Shown in pieces: positions 1 to 6,553 of a stretch of 11,571 nucleotides of DNA. Positions within the stretch are counted from its first letter, which is position 1. Each line of letters opens with the position of its first letter. The notes beneath the pieces were generated by a model. The model saw nothing but the letters and a program-made list of their open reading frames with translations, was not told the DNA's origin and ran no database searches. The stretch covers positions 5,860 through 17,430 of the forward strand of contig DKBC01000230.1 of assembly GCA_002451065.1 (NCBI GenBank), read 5' to 3'. The position numbers and the translations under genes were made by a program. The stretch is from Betaproteobacteria bacterium UBA6910 (GTDB taxonomy: Bacteria > Pseudomonadota > Gammaproteobacteria > Burkholderiales > UBA6910).

Positions 1-1941
1 CCGGGCCCGGCGTTTCATCACGAACTCGAAAGCCACCAGGAGGGCCCCGAACACCGAGCCGAAGACGTCCGTCCAGCGCGCCCAGCCGCCGATCTCCACG
101 GGGACGAGCAAACAGAGCCCCGCGATGATGAACGCGGTCCGCCCCAAGAAGCTCAGCCGGCGGAGGAAGTAGCCGACCATGCCGGCGGACACCAGCCAGA
201 TGCCCGACACTGCCGTAGCGATCGCGATCGCCGTGGTGGTCCAGGAAGTGCCCTGGAGCAGGAGGCTCGGCGCGAACATGAAGAGGAACGGCACGATGTA
301 CGCCGTCCAGCCGAACCGCATGGCAGTGAAGCCGGTGCGCATCGGTTCGGCGCCGGCGAGGCTGGCCGCGAAAAAGGCGGCGATCGCCACGGGCGGCGTC
401 ACGAAGGACATCATGCCGAGGTAGAGGATGAACATGTGCGCCGCCAGCGGCGGAAAGCCGAGTTCGACCAGGGACGGCGCCACGAGCACCGCTAGGAGCA
501 CGTACACCCCGAGCGTCGGCATCCCCATGCCGAGCACGATGCACATGACCGCCGCGATCACGAGCAGCGCGAGCACATTCCCGCCCCCGATCTTGACCAG
601 CATCACGGTCAGCGCGAACCCGAGACCGGTCGTCTGCAGCATGCCCGCGATGAAACCTGCGGCGCCGGAGATCATCAGGATGTCCAGGGACGACTGCCCC
701 GTCTCGATCAGGCTGTCCAACACCGCCTTCCAGCCCATCCGTGAGCCCTTGTAGCCGATCAGCACGCCGAGCCCGAGCACCGTCAATGCGGCCCAGAGCG
801 CCGAAACTTCGGCCTCCCGGTTGAGCCAGAAGAGGGCGTAGATCAGGACGACGAAGGGAAGAATGAAGATCCAGCCGGTCCTCAGGGCGCTGGCGAGCGT
901 CGGGATCTCCGCCTCCGCCACCCGCGTGATCCCCATCTTGACGGCTTCCAGGTCGGCCTGGATGAAGAGCGCGATGTAGTAGAGAAGGGAGGGAACGAGC
1001 GCGGCGACGACGATGTCACGGTATTGGAGCTGCAAGAAGTCCGCCATCAGAAAGGCGACCGCTCCCATCACCGGCGGCATGAGTTGGCCGCCGGTGGACG
1101 CCGTGGCCTCGATGGCCGCGGCCTGGCGCGCCGTGTAGCCCGACTTCTTCATCAAGGGAATCGTCACCACACCGGTGGCCAGGATGTTGGATACCACGAT
1201 CCCCGAGATCGAGCCGAAAAGGCCGGAGGCCGTGACCGAGATCTTGGCCGCGCCGCCGCGGTACCGGCCCATGAGCGCGAGAGACAGCTCGTTGAAGAAG
1301 CCCGACCCTCCCGAGCAGAACAGGAGCTGGCCGAACCAGACGAAGGGGATCACCACCGTCACGGCGACCAGCATCACGAGACCGAAGAGGCCGCTGGTGT
1401 CGATGCCGAGGTAAAGGATCATCCGGGGGAGCTCGACCTTGCGCGTCTGCAATGCGCCGGGGACCAGGTGCCCCACCAGCGCGTAGGCCGTGAACAGGAC
1501 CAGGAGGACCACGAGGGAGTTGCCGACGCTGCGCCGCAGACCTTCCACGATGAGCACGTAGAGGATCGCGGAGGCCACCAGCCCGTCGGTGGGAAGGGCG
1601 AACATCTGCGTGCTGAGGTCGGGGTAGGCGAAGGCGACGTACCAGCCCGCCCCGAAGCCCGTCAGCGCGAACAACGCGTCGTACCACGGAAGCCGACCCC
1701 GGACGGTCTCCCGCTTCGCGGGATAGTGCAGAAAGACCAGCCCGAGGCCGGTCCCCAGCACCGCCGCGAGGAATTGCTCTGTGAGGAAGATCAGGCCCAC
1801 CGCCCGGTAGAGATCGGCGGCCCAGGCGAGGGAGCCGACCGCAATCGCGACCGCCAGGATGGGCCGGAGCACCCGCACCGCGGCAGAGACCGGCGGTGCG
1901 GGCGCCTCCGAGGTCGTTTCCGCAACAGCCTCAGCCGACAC
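1..1941 (-). CDS. TRAP transporter permease, fused 4TM/12TM (DctQ-DctM type), 3' end cut by window edge
   Basis: This is the inner-membrane part of a TAXI-type TRAP importer, which uses an ion gradient to take up a small organic acid delivered by a periplasmic binding protein. The frame is open for 647 residues and leaves the window at position 1. Fused permeases are usually about 620-700 residues, so little is missing. A short soluble N-terminus (about 1-25) is followed by hydrophobic segments to about 200 (DctQ-like part). The DctM-like part then carries STGGQLMPPVMG (282-293), GMGMPT (471-476) and VTPPVA (514-519), all typical of the large TRAP subunit. The GTG start at 1941-1939 is chosen because GGAAGGG lies 10 bases upstream and no better in-frame start exists. 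The start lies three bases after the stop of the TAXI binding-protein gene, so the two are almost certainly translated from one mRNA. The substrate cannot be read from the sequence. Confidence 0.93.
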   Translation of the reverse strand, partial: MSAEAVAETTSEAPAPPVSAAVRVLRPILAVAIAVGSLAWAADLYRAVGLIFLTEQFLAAVLGTGLGLVFLHYPAKRETVRGRLPWYDALFALTGFGAGWYVAFAYPDLSTQMFALPTDGLVASAILYVLIVEGLRRSVGNSLVVLLVLFTAYALVGHLVPGALQTRKVELPRMILYLGIDTSGLFGLVMLVAVTVVIPFVWFGQLLFCSGGSGFFNELSLALMGRYRGGAAKISVTASGLFGSISGIVVSNILATGVVTIPLMKKSGYTARQAAAIEATASTGGQLMPPVMGAVAFLMADFLQLQYRDIVVAALVPSLLYYIALFIQADLEAVKMGITRVAEAEIPTLASALRTGWIFILPFVVLIYALFWLNREAEVSALWAALTVLGLGVLIGYKGSRMGWKAVLDSLIETGQSSLDILMISGAAGFIAGMLQTTGLGFALTVMLVKIGGGNVLALLVIAAVMCIVLGMGMPTLGVYVLLAVLVAPSLVELGFPPLAAHMFILYLGMMSFVTPPVAIAAFFAASLAGAEPMRTGFTAMRFGWTAYIVPFLFMFAPSLLLQGTSWTTTAIAIATAVSGIWLVSAGMVGYFLRRLSFLGRTAFIIAGLCLLVPVEIGGWARWTDVFGSVFGALLVAFEFVMKRRAR

Positions 1942-1944
1942 GCG

Positions 1945-2916
1945 TTACTTGCCCTTCCAGATGCCGATCTCCTTGTAGTACTTGATGGCGCCCGGGTGGT
2001 ACTCCATGCCGACGTGCTCGACCGCCATTCCCTCGGGTGAGAACGCCACGAACGAGGGGTGTGCCTTCGCCAGGGCGTCCTTGTTGTCGTGGAGGGCCTT
2101 GACGAGTTTGTAGACGATCTCGTCGGGCGTCGACTTGTTGGTCAGGATGTTGATGTAGTACCCCTCCAGATACGTCGGCCCGATCACGCCGGGAAGGTAG
2201 GGGGCCGGCTGAACCAGCGCGAGGTGGTACTCCGGGCGGACGGCTTGCATCCGCTTCTCGGCTTCGGGGGAGTTTTCAAGAGACAGGAAGCGGATGCCGC
2301 CGAGCGCCGCGTTGATCTCCGCCACTTTGGGCGCGCCTACGGCGAACTGCGCACCCACGGTCCGGCCGGCCTGGAAGTCGTCTGCCGCGCGCAGCAGGTT
2401 CGTGGCCGGCACCGGATCGACGTCGTCGAGGCTCAGGCCCGCGGTCGCGAGAATGCCATTCACGAGGTAGATCCCCTGCATGAAACCCTGCCAGCCGGTG
2501 GCGAACTTCCGGCCCTTCAGGTCCGCGACGGTCTTGATGTCGGAGTCGGCCTTGACCATGATCCCGACTCGGAAGGGAAAGACCGTCAGAGCGACGCGAA
2601 GGTCCTTCATGGGGGTGCCCTTGTAGTAGTCGGCACCGCGGAAGGCCGCGCCCGCCTCGTCGTTGCTGGTGAAGGTGAACTCGGCCTGCCGGTTCTGCAC
2701 GGCGCCGATTACGGAGGACGGGGAGTTGAACGTGATGACCCGCATCTGCAGGTCCGAGTGCTCCTGCGCGACCTTGGCGACCACGGTCGCCTGGACGTTG
2801 TTGATCGTGCCGGGAGGCAGGGTGGAGATCGCGACGGGCGCCGCCGAAGCTGCCCCCGCGCCGAAGAGTGCCGCTACAGACCACACACCGATCAAACATC
2901 TCTTGGAGAGTCTCAT
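1945..2916 (-). CDS. TAXI family TRAP transporter solute-binding protein (first system)
   Basis: Periplasmic binding protein expected to capture a carboxylate and hand it to the fused TRAP permease encoded directly downstream. The 323-residue product begins with a classical Sec signal peptide: positive residues MRLSKR, a hydrophobic core to about residue 20, and a likely cut after ASA at residue 25. The family is suggested by the bilobed NMT1/TAXI-like layout, an ADLKGRKFATG stretch (131-141) and above all the C-terminal YHPGAIKYYKEIGIW (306-320), the same ending as in the second TAXI protein of this window. The N-terminal lobe (about 26-95) is less typical: the glycine-rich loop usual near the mature N-terminus of TAXI proteins is replaced by STLPPGTINN. 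ATG at 2916 is supported by a GAGGAGG ribosome site. A perfect 11-bp stem-loop lies 24 bases upstream of this start. Substrate unknown. Confidence 0.92.
   Translation of the reverse strand: MRLSKRCLIGVWSVAALFGAGAASAAPVAISTLPPGTINNVQATVVAKVAQEHSDLQMRVITFNSPSSVIGAVQNRQAEFTFTSNDEAGAAFRGADYYKGTPMKDLRVALTVFPFRVGIMVKADSDIKTVADLKGRKFATGWQGFMQGIYLVNGILATAGLSLDDVDPVPATNLLRAADDFQAGRTVGAQFAVGAPKVAEINAALGGIRFLSLENSPEAEKRMQAVRPEYHLALVQPAPYLPGVIGPTYLEGYYINILTNKSTPDEIVYKLVKALHDNKDALAKAHPSFVAFSPEGMAVEHVGMEYHPGAIKYYKEIGIWKGK
1952..1958 (-). promoter_or_regulatory. Ribosome binding site for the first TRAP permease, inside the end of the upstream gene
   Basis: GGAAGGG on the minus strand lies 10 bases before the GTG start at 1941. 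It is embedded in the last codons of the TAXI gene, so translation of the permease is probably coupled to that of its binding protein. Confidence 0.55.
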
Positions 2917-2925
2917 CTCGGGTTT

Positions 2926-2932
2926 CCTCCTC
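2926..2932 (-). promoter_or_regulatory. Ribosome binding site of the first TAXI gene
   Basis: GAGGAGG on the minus strand sits 9 bases before the ATG at 2916. It is a strong Shine-Dalgarno match and fixes the start at the signal peptide. Confidence 0.7.
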
Positions 2933-2940
2933 GGTTGATG

Positions 2941-2969
2941 GCAGGTTCGGCGACCAAAGCCGAACCTGC
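2941..2969 (-). repeat. Perfect 11-bp stem-loop in the leader of the first TAXI gene
   Basis: Arms GCAGGTTCGGC (2941-2951) and GCCGAACCTGC (2959-2969) are exact reverse complements, separated by seven bases. In the 155-bp gap between the Fe-ADH stop and the TAXI start, this is the only strong structure seen. No run of T follows it in the direction of transcription, so it is not a textbook intrinsic terminator. It could be an mRNA-stabilising or processing hairpin that uncouples expression of dehydrogenase and transporter, an attenuator, or an operator for a dimeric repressor. The structure is certain; the role is inferred. Confidence 0.7.
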
Positions 2970-3071
2970 GGGGTCGGCAATTCTCAGGGCAGCTTACCCG
3001 AATTCGTGATCACCAGCCAACGTCGAACTACGCTCCGGATCGCGGAAGAAAAACGGCTTTCGACAATCTTG

Positions 3072-4229
3072 CTAGGCCGCTGGAGCGCGGAAAAGGGCTT
3101 CCACTTGGGCCCGGTCCGCCGGCCTCGGGTTCGTCCTTGTGGGCACCGCCGAAACGGCCTCATCCAGCATGGCCGGTTGCAAGCGGAAGTCGATCCCCAG
3201 CTCAGAATACGTCGCCGGGATGGCCACTTTTCGGAACAGATCGCGCACCGCATCGGCCGCCTTCCCGGCCGCCTCTGCGGGGGACAGTCCGCGCACGTCC
3301 GCACCGGCGGCATCCGCCACGGCGGAGAGCTGTTCCGGGCAAGACGGCGCGTTGAACTCCATCACCGCAGGCAGATAGAGCGCGCAGGAGAGCCCGTGGC
3401 TCAGCCCGAAATAGACCCCGGCCGGGTGGGCCATGGCGTGGGCGAGGCCGAGGCCGGCGTTCTTGAAGGCCATCCCGGCCATGCAGGCCGCGAGGAGCAT
3501 CTGGCCGGCGGCGCCCACGTCTCGGCGGTCTTTCACGAACGTCGGCAGGTTCGCGACGATCATCCGGATCGCGGAAAGGGAGAGGGCCTGGGTGACGGCA
3601 TGGCCTGCCGTGGAAAGACAGGCCTCCACCGCGTGGGCGAGGGCGTCCGCCCCGGTTTCCGCAGCCACCCGAGGCGGCACCGAGCCGAGGAGGAGCGGGT
3701 CGAGGAGAGCCACCCGCGGAACGAGCGCCGGGTTCTTCAGGACCAGCTTCATCTGGCTCTCGTGGTCCGACACGACGGCCACGGCCGTGACCTCCGACCC
3801 GGTCCCGGCGGTGGTGGGAACCGCGACGACCGGAGGAAGCACTCCCTCGATGGGCCTGCCCGAGCAGTATTCCTTCACGGTTCCCCCGTGGGTCCCCACG
3901 ACCGCCACCGTCTTCGCCACGTCCATGGAGCTTCCGCCCCCCAGGCCGACGATCGCGCGGCACTGTTTCTGCCGGTACAGGGCTGCCGCCTGCTCGATCA
4001 CTTCGACCGGCGGGTCGGCCTGTACGCCGTCGAACAGCTCATGGCGGACACCGGCCTGGTCGAGCGCACGCGTCACCATTTCGAGGATCCCGGACCGTGC
4101 CACGCCCGGATCCGTGACGAGCAGGGCCGGACCCTCTGCACCGATCTCCCTCGGGAGCTCGGCCAATGCCCCCGCACCGAATACAAGCCGGCCCGGGTTC
4201 GAATACTGGAAGATCTTCGTTGGATCCAT
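3072..4229 (-). CDS. Iron-containing alcohol dehydrogenase family protein
   Basis: Cytoplasmic group III (Fe-ADH) oxidoreductase that interconverts an alcohol and an aldehyde or ketone with NAD(P). The product is 385 residues, the normal family length. The nucleotide-binding motif GGGSSMDVAK is at 97-106, and the second conserved stretch PTTAGTGSEVT at 138-148. The four metal ligands of the FucO type are all in place: D195, H199, H264 and H278. The GLGLAHAMAHP and HGL segments around the histidines are intact, so the enzyme should be active. A longer reading from 4283 is possible but unlikely: ATG at 4229 has AGGAGGG four bases upstream and starts exactly where family members start (MDPTKIFQY). 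It is divergent from the crotonase gene and lies 155 bp before the TAXI-TRAP pair on the same strand, so it may form one transcription unit with them. The family includes lactaldehyde, butanol and hydroxyacid dehydrogenases and maleylacetate reductases; the substrate cannot be assigned. Confidence 0.94.
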   Translation of the reverse strand: MDPTKIFQYSNPGRLVFGAGALAELPREIGAEGPALLVTDPGVARSGILEMVTRALDQAGVRHELFDGVQADPPVEVIEQAAALYRQKQCRAIVGLGGGSSMDVAKTVAVVGTHGGTVKEYCSGRPIEGVLPPVVAVPTTAGTGSEVTAVAVVSDHESQMKLVLKNPALVPRVALLDPLLLGSVPPRVAAETGADALAHAVEACLSTAGHAVTQALSLSAIRMIVANLPTFVKDRRDVGAAGQMLLAACMAGMAFKNAGLGLAHAMAHPAGVYFGLSHGLSCALYLPAVMEFNAPSCPEQLSAVADAAGADVRGLSPAEAAGKAADAVRDLFRKVAIPATYSELGIDFRLQPAMLDEAVSAVPTRTNPRPADRAQVEALFRAPAA

Positions 4230-4233
4230 GTGG

Positions 4234-4240
4234 CCCTCCT
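4234..4240 (-). promoter_or_regulatory. Ribosome binding site deciding the Fe-ADH start
   Basis: AGGAGGG on the minus strand, four bases before the ATG at 4229. It favours this ATG over the in-frame upstream ATG at 4283, which would add 18 residues unlike the family. Confidence 0.7.
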
Positions 4241-4290
4241 CTGTGAGCAACGGTGGCTGTCGCAGGCTCCGGGATCCTCCCACCGTCGAA

Positions 4291-4304
4291 AGCCGTCGAC
4301 GGCT
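4291..4304. promoter_or_regulatory. 14-bp perfect palindrome in the divergent Fe-ADH/crotonase intergenic region
   Basis: AGCCGTCGACGGCT is its own reverse complement. It lies 62 bases upstream of the Fe-ADH start and 90 upstream of the crotonase start. A perfect dyad between divergent genes is a typical place for an operator serving both promoters, but no regulator gene is in the window and the binding protein is unknown. The operator role is inferred. Confidence 0.4.
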
Positions 4305-4364
4305 CCCTTCGGCTATCCGACGCCTTGGTTTCGAAGTATGCTCCTATTTGGTACTCGACCCCCC

Positions 4365-4381
4365 GCGTCGGTCGCCGACGC
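4365..4381. promoter_or_regulatory. Inverted repeat directly before the crotonase ribosome site
   Basis: GCGTCGG (4365-4371) and CCGACGC (4375-4381) are exact reverse complements around a 3-base centre. The right arm ends one base before the AAAGGAG ribosome site. As DNA it could be an operator; as RNA it would be a short GC-rich hairpin touching the Shine-Dalgarno region and could limit ribosome access. The two readings cannot be told apart from sequence alone. Confidence 0.4.
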
Positions 4382-4388
4382 AAAGGAG
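4382..4388 (+). promoter_or_regulatory. Ribosome binding site of the crotonase gene
   Basis: AAAGGAG lies five bases before the ATG at 4394. It rules out the earlier in-frame ATG at 4253, which would run through the intergenic region and add residues unlike the family. Confidence 0.75.
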
Positions 4389-4393
4389 AAAAG

Positions 4394-5200
4394 ATGCCGT
4401 ACGAATACATAGCGCTGCAGAGGGATGCCGACAATCGAGGCATCGTAACCCTCACCCTCAACCGGCCCGAGAGCCACAACGCGATGACCCCCTCCATGGG
4501 CGAGGAAGTGACCCGGGCGATCGCCGAGGTCCGGCAGGACCCGGAGGCACGGGTGATGATCGTCACCGGGGCGGGGAGGTCCTTCTGCTCCGGAGGCGAC
4601 TTGGGAATGCTCGCTCGTGACAGCGGCGTCGAGGGCGCGACCGGACCCTCGATGGGGGAGACGCCCCGACAGTTCTACGATCAGTTCCTCTCCCTGCGAA
4701 ACCTCCCCGTCCCGACCATCGCTGCCATCAACGGCCCGGCGATCGGGGCCGGCCTGTGCCTCGCTCTCGCCTGCGATCTGCGCGTCGCCGCGTCCGGCGC
4801 GACGATGGGAATGACTTTCGTCCGGGTGGGGATCCACCCGGGCATGGGCGCCACCTACCTCCTGCCCAGCCTCGTCGGGACGGCAAAGGCCTTCGAGCTC
4901 TTCTTCACGGGCCGCATCTTCGACGCGACGGAAGCACTGAGCTACGGGCTGGTCAACCGGGTCGTGCCCCGTCCCGGTCTCTTGGAGGACGTGGGCGCGC
5001 TGGCCGCGGAAATCGCCGCCTCGGCGCCGATCGCCGTCCGGACCCTCAAGGAATCGATCTACCGGATGATGAACCCGGGCCTGGAACAGGCTCTGGAGTT
5101 CGAGTCCCGGCAACAGGCCGCCACCTTCGCCACGGCGGATGCCAAGGAGGGGGTCAAGGCGATCATGGAGCGGCGCAAACCCAAATTCCGAGGCAAGTGA
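4394..5200 (+). CDS. Enoyl-CoA hydratase/isomerase (crotonase) superfamily protein lacking the classical catalytic glutamates
   Basis: A cytoplasmic CoA-thioester enzyme of 268 residues, the usual single-domain crotonase length. The fold shows in LTLNRPESHNAM (20-31), the first oxyanion-hole segment RSFCSGGDL (62-70), the second NGPAIGAG (113-120), ACDLRVA (126-132), the HPGMGATYLLP turn (148-158) and the TGR..A.EA..YGLVNRVV region near 172-192. Aligned by eye with rat mitochondrial crotonase, the two acid/base glutamates (E144 and E164 in the rat enzyme) fall on C122 and F142. A standard syn-hydration mechanism is therefore unlikely. It could be an isomerase, a ring or beta-diketone hydrolase, a MenB-like condensing enzyme or a lyase. 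It is the only plus-strand gene, divergent from Fe-ADH and convergent with the second TAXI gene, so it has its own promoter. Family confidence is high, reaction unknown. Confidence 0.94.
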   Translation: MPYEYIALQRDADNRGIVTLTLNRPESHNAMTPSMGEEVTRAIAEVRQDPEARVMIVTGAGRSFCSGGDLGMLARDSGVEGATGPSMGETPRQFYDQFLSLRNLPVPTIAAINGPAIGAGLCLALACDLRVAASGATMGMTFVRVGIHPGMGATYLLPSLVGTAKAFELFFTGRIFDATEALSYGLVNRVVPRPGLLEDVGALAAEIAASAPIAVRTLKESIYRMMNPGLEQALEFESRQQAATFATADAKEGVKAIMERRKPKFRGK

Positions 5201-5254
5201 ACTCCAACCGTCTGCATCCCCACGCATCTGGACTTGGTCCCCCCGGTCGTGGGA

Positions 5255-5286
5255 GCAGCAGCAAGCGCTTCGCTGCCGCCTGCTGC
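5255..5286. terminator. Possible stem-loop between convergent crotonase and TAXI genes
   Basis: GCAGCAG (5255-5261) and CTGCTGC (5280-5286) are exact complements around an 18-base GC-rich loop, in the 111-bp gap between two converging stops. The place suits a bidirectional terminator, but no T-run follows on either strand and the loop is long, so the assignment is weak. Confidence 0.25.
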
Positions 5287-5311
5287 GCGGGCGAATTGTG
5301 GCGAAGCAGAA

Positions 5312-6328
5312 CTACTTCAGTAGGCCCTTCTCCCGGTAATAGCGCGCGGCGCCCGGATGGTACGGGACGATCTTCTGGCTAGCGAGGAATTCGGGGGTGA
5401 GCGCCTTGAGCGTCTTCTGTGCCCCGCGGATGACGTCGATGTTCTCCACCAGCGCCTTCGTGATGTCGTAGACCTCCACCTCGGACATCTCTTTCCGGAT
5501 CAGTACCATCGCCCCCAGTGCGACCGTGGGGATGCTACGGTCCTGCCACGTGTAGGTGCCTGCCTGTATCGTGTACGGATCCGCACCCGTCTCCTGGCTG
5601 ACCTTCTCGATCACGGACGGGCTGAGGGGCAGCAAGACCACGGGGAGCGCATTCGCCACCTCGAGAATGGCGGCGTGGGGTGCAAAGAGAGAGTTGCCGA
5701 ACAAATCGATCCGCCGATCCCTCATCAGATTGACCATCTCTCCGGATGCTTGGAACACCACCTGCCCGCCCCAGGATTCGATGTCTTTGTACGTGATGCC
5801 GTAGGCGGCCAACACCTTGCGGTTGATCGTCTCGCTCACGTTTCCTCGCGGGTTCACGGCCAAGCGCACCGGAGGCTTCTTGTCCGCAAGGTCCTGGAGG
5901 GTCGTGATCCCGTGCTTCTTCGCGAATTCCTCCCGCATGACGAACTGATGGGCCCCCCAGTTGTACATGTACGCCAGGGCATACAGATCCTTCACTGGGG
6001 CCTTGAACGGCTCATCACCGGCAAGGGCCATCTTGACCTCCGCACCGTGGGCGATCCCCATCTCCACCTTTCCGCTGGTGATCAGCCCAATGTTCGCAAA
6101 CCCCCCACCGCTCGTCTGGTAACTCACCGAAGAGCCCGGAAACGCCTTGGCGATGGCTCCGCTCACGCCTTCCCCGAGGGAGGCCCACAACCCTCCCGGC
6201 GACGCGCCTGCCAATGTCAGACGCATCGGCCCCTTCGCTGGCGCTGCATTCGGCCAGCACAGAGCCAAGACCGACCCCAGGACCAACAGAGCGACCCCAA
6301 ATGCCCAGGAAGCTTCTCGCTTTTTCAC
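5312..6328 (-). CDS. TAXI family TRAP transporter solute-binding protein (second system), GTG start
   Basis: Periplasmic binding protein partnering the fused TRAP permease encoded upstream on the same strand. The 338-residue product opens with KKRE, a hydrophobic segment (about 8-24) and a likely signal cut near APA (29-31). The mature N-terminus shows the canonical TAXI loop, LTLAGASPGGLWASLGEG (37-54), then GGGFANIGLITSGKVEMGIAHG (74-95), the family's usual ligand-contacting region. It ends with YHPGAARYYREKG (323-335), matching the first TAXI protein. GTG at 6328 is chosen because AAAGGAG lies seven bases upstream and the signal peptide begins there. A longer in-frame ATG at 6496 would add 56 arginine- and proline-rich residues with no ribosome site. 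The gene comes after its permease, the reverse of the first system, with 225 bp between them. The two binding proteins are clearly divergent, so they probably bind different substrates. Confidence 0.94.
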   Translation of the reverse strand: MKKREASWAFGVALLVLGSVLALCWPNAAPAKGPMRLTLAGASPGGLWASLGEGVSGAIAKAFPGSSVSYQTSGGGFANIGLITSGKVEMGIAHGAEVKMALAGDEPFKAPVKDLYALAYMYNWGAHQFVMREEFAKKHGITTLQDLADKKPPVRLAVNPRGNVSETINRKVLAAYGITYKDIESWGGQVVFQASGEMVNLMRDRRIDLFGNSLFAPHAAILEVANALPVVLLPLSPSVIEKVSQETGADPYTIQAGTYTWQDRSIPTVALGAMVLIRKEMSEVEVYDITKALVENIDVIRGAQKTLKALTPEFLASQKIVPYHPGAARYYREKGLLK

Positions 6329-6335
6329 GACTCTA

Positions 6336-6342
6336 CTCCTTT
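6336..6342 (-). promoter_or_regulatory. Ribosome binding site deciding the GTG start of the second TAXI gene
   Basis: AAAGGAG on the minus strand, seven bases before GTG at 6328. It is the best Shine-Dalgarno match in the gap and supports the GTG over the upstream ATG at 6496. Confidence 0.7.
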
Positions 6343-6450
6343 CGGCTCGGCGGCACTCGGGCCGCGGTTGGGATGCCACACTCTTCGCCTGCCGTCGCTC
6401 GCCCGGGGGACGACGGCCGGAAGACCACCGTCCGGGCCCGTGCGGCCTGC

Positions 6451-6496
6451 CCGTCAGCCTCTGTGACGGCGCGGGTCCGTAGTGGTCGTCAACCAC
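6451..6496 (-). repeat. Two small adjacent stem-loops between the second permease and TAXI genes
   Basis: Within the 225-bp gap, CCGTCA (6451-6456) pairs exactly with TGACGG (6464-6469) over a 7-base loop, and GTGGT (6482-6486) pairs with ACCAC (6492-6496) over a 5-base loop. Neither has a T-run, and both are short enough to occur by chance in GC-rich DNA. If real, they could stabilise or separate the binding-protein message, as hairpins do in some transporter operons. Confidence 0.3.
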
Positions 6497-6553
6497 CCGC
6501 AGGGAGAATCCGTCTCAGTTTCTCACGGCGACACGGCGACTTCCCTCCCGTTG

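Noticed and set aside
1016..1687. Minus-strand frame of 223 codons inside the first TRAP permease
   Set aside because: It overlaps the permease in another register; the permease frame carries the membrane segments and conserved motifs, this one is arginine-rich without any.
2868..4412. Long plus-strand open frame opposite the Fe-ADH gene (about 514 codons)
   Set aside because: It lies antisense to a well-recognised gene, has an arginine- and histidine-rich composition with no family features, and such frames are expected where GC-rich codons avoid stops on the opposite strand.
5201..5311. Canonical intrinsic terminator between the convergent crotonase and TAXI genes
   Set aside because: Only a 7-bp stem with an 18-base loop is present and no T-run on either strand, so it is kept only as a weak possibility.
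5357..6466. Plus-strand frame of about 369 codons opposite the second TAXI gene
   Set aside because: Antisense to a gene with clear signal peptide and TAXI motifs; the product is rich in R, H, D and G and looks like shadow translation.
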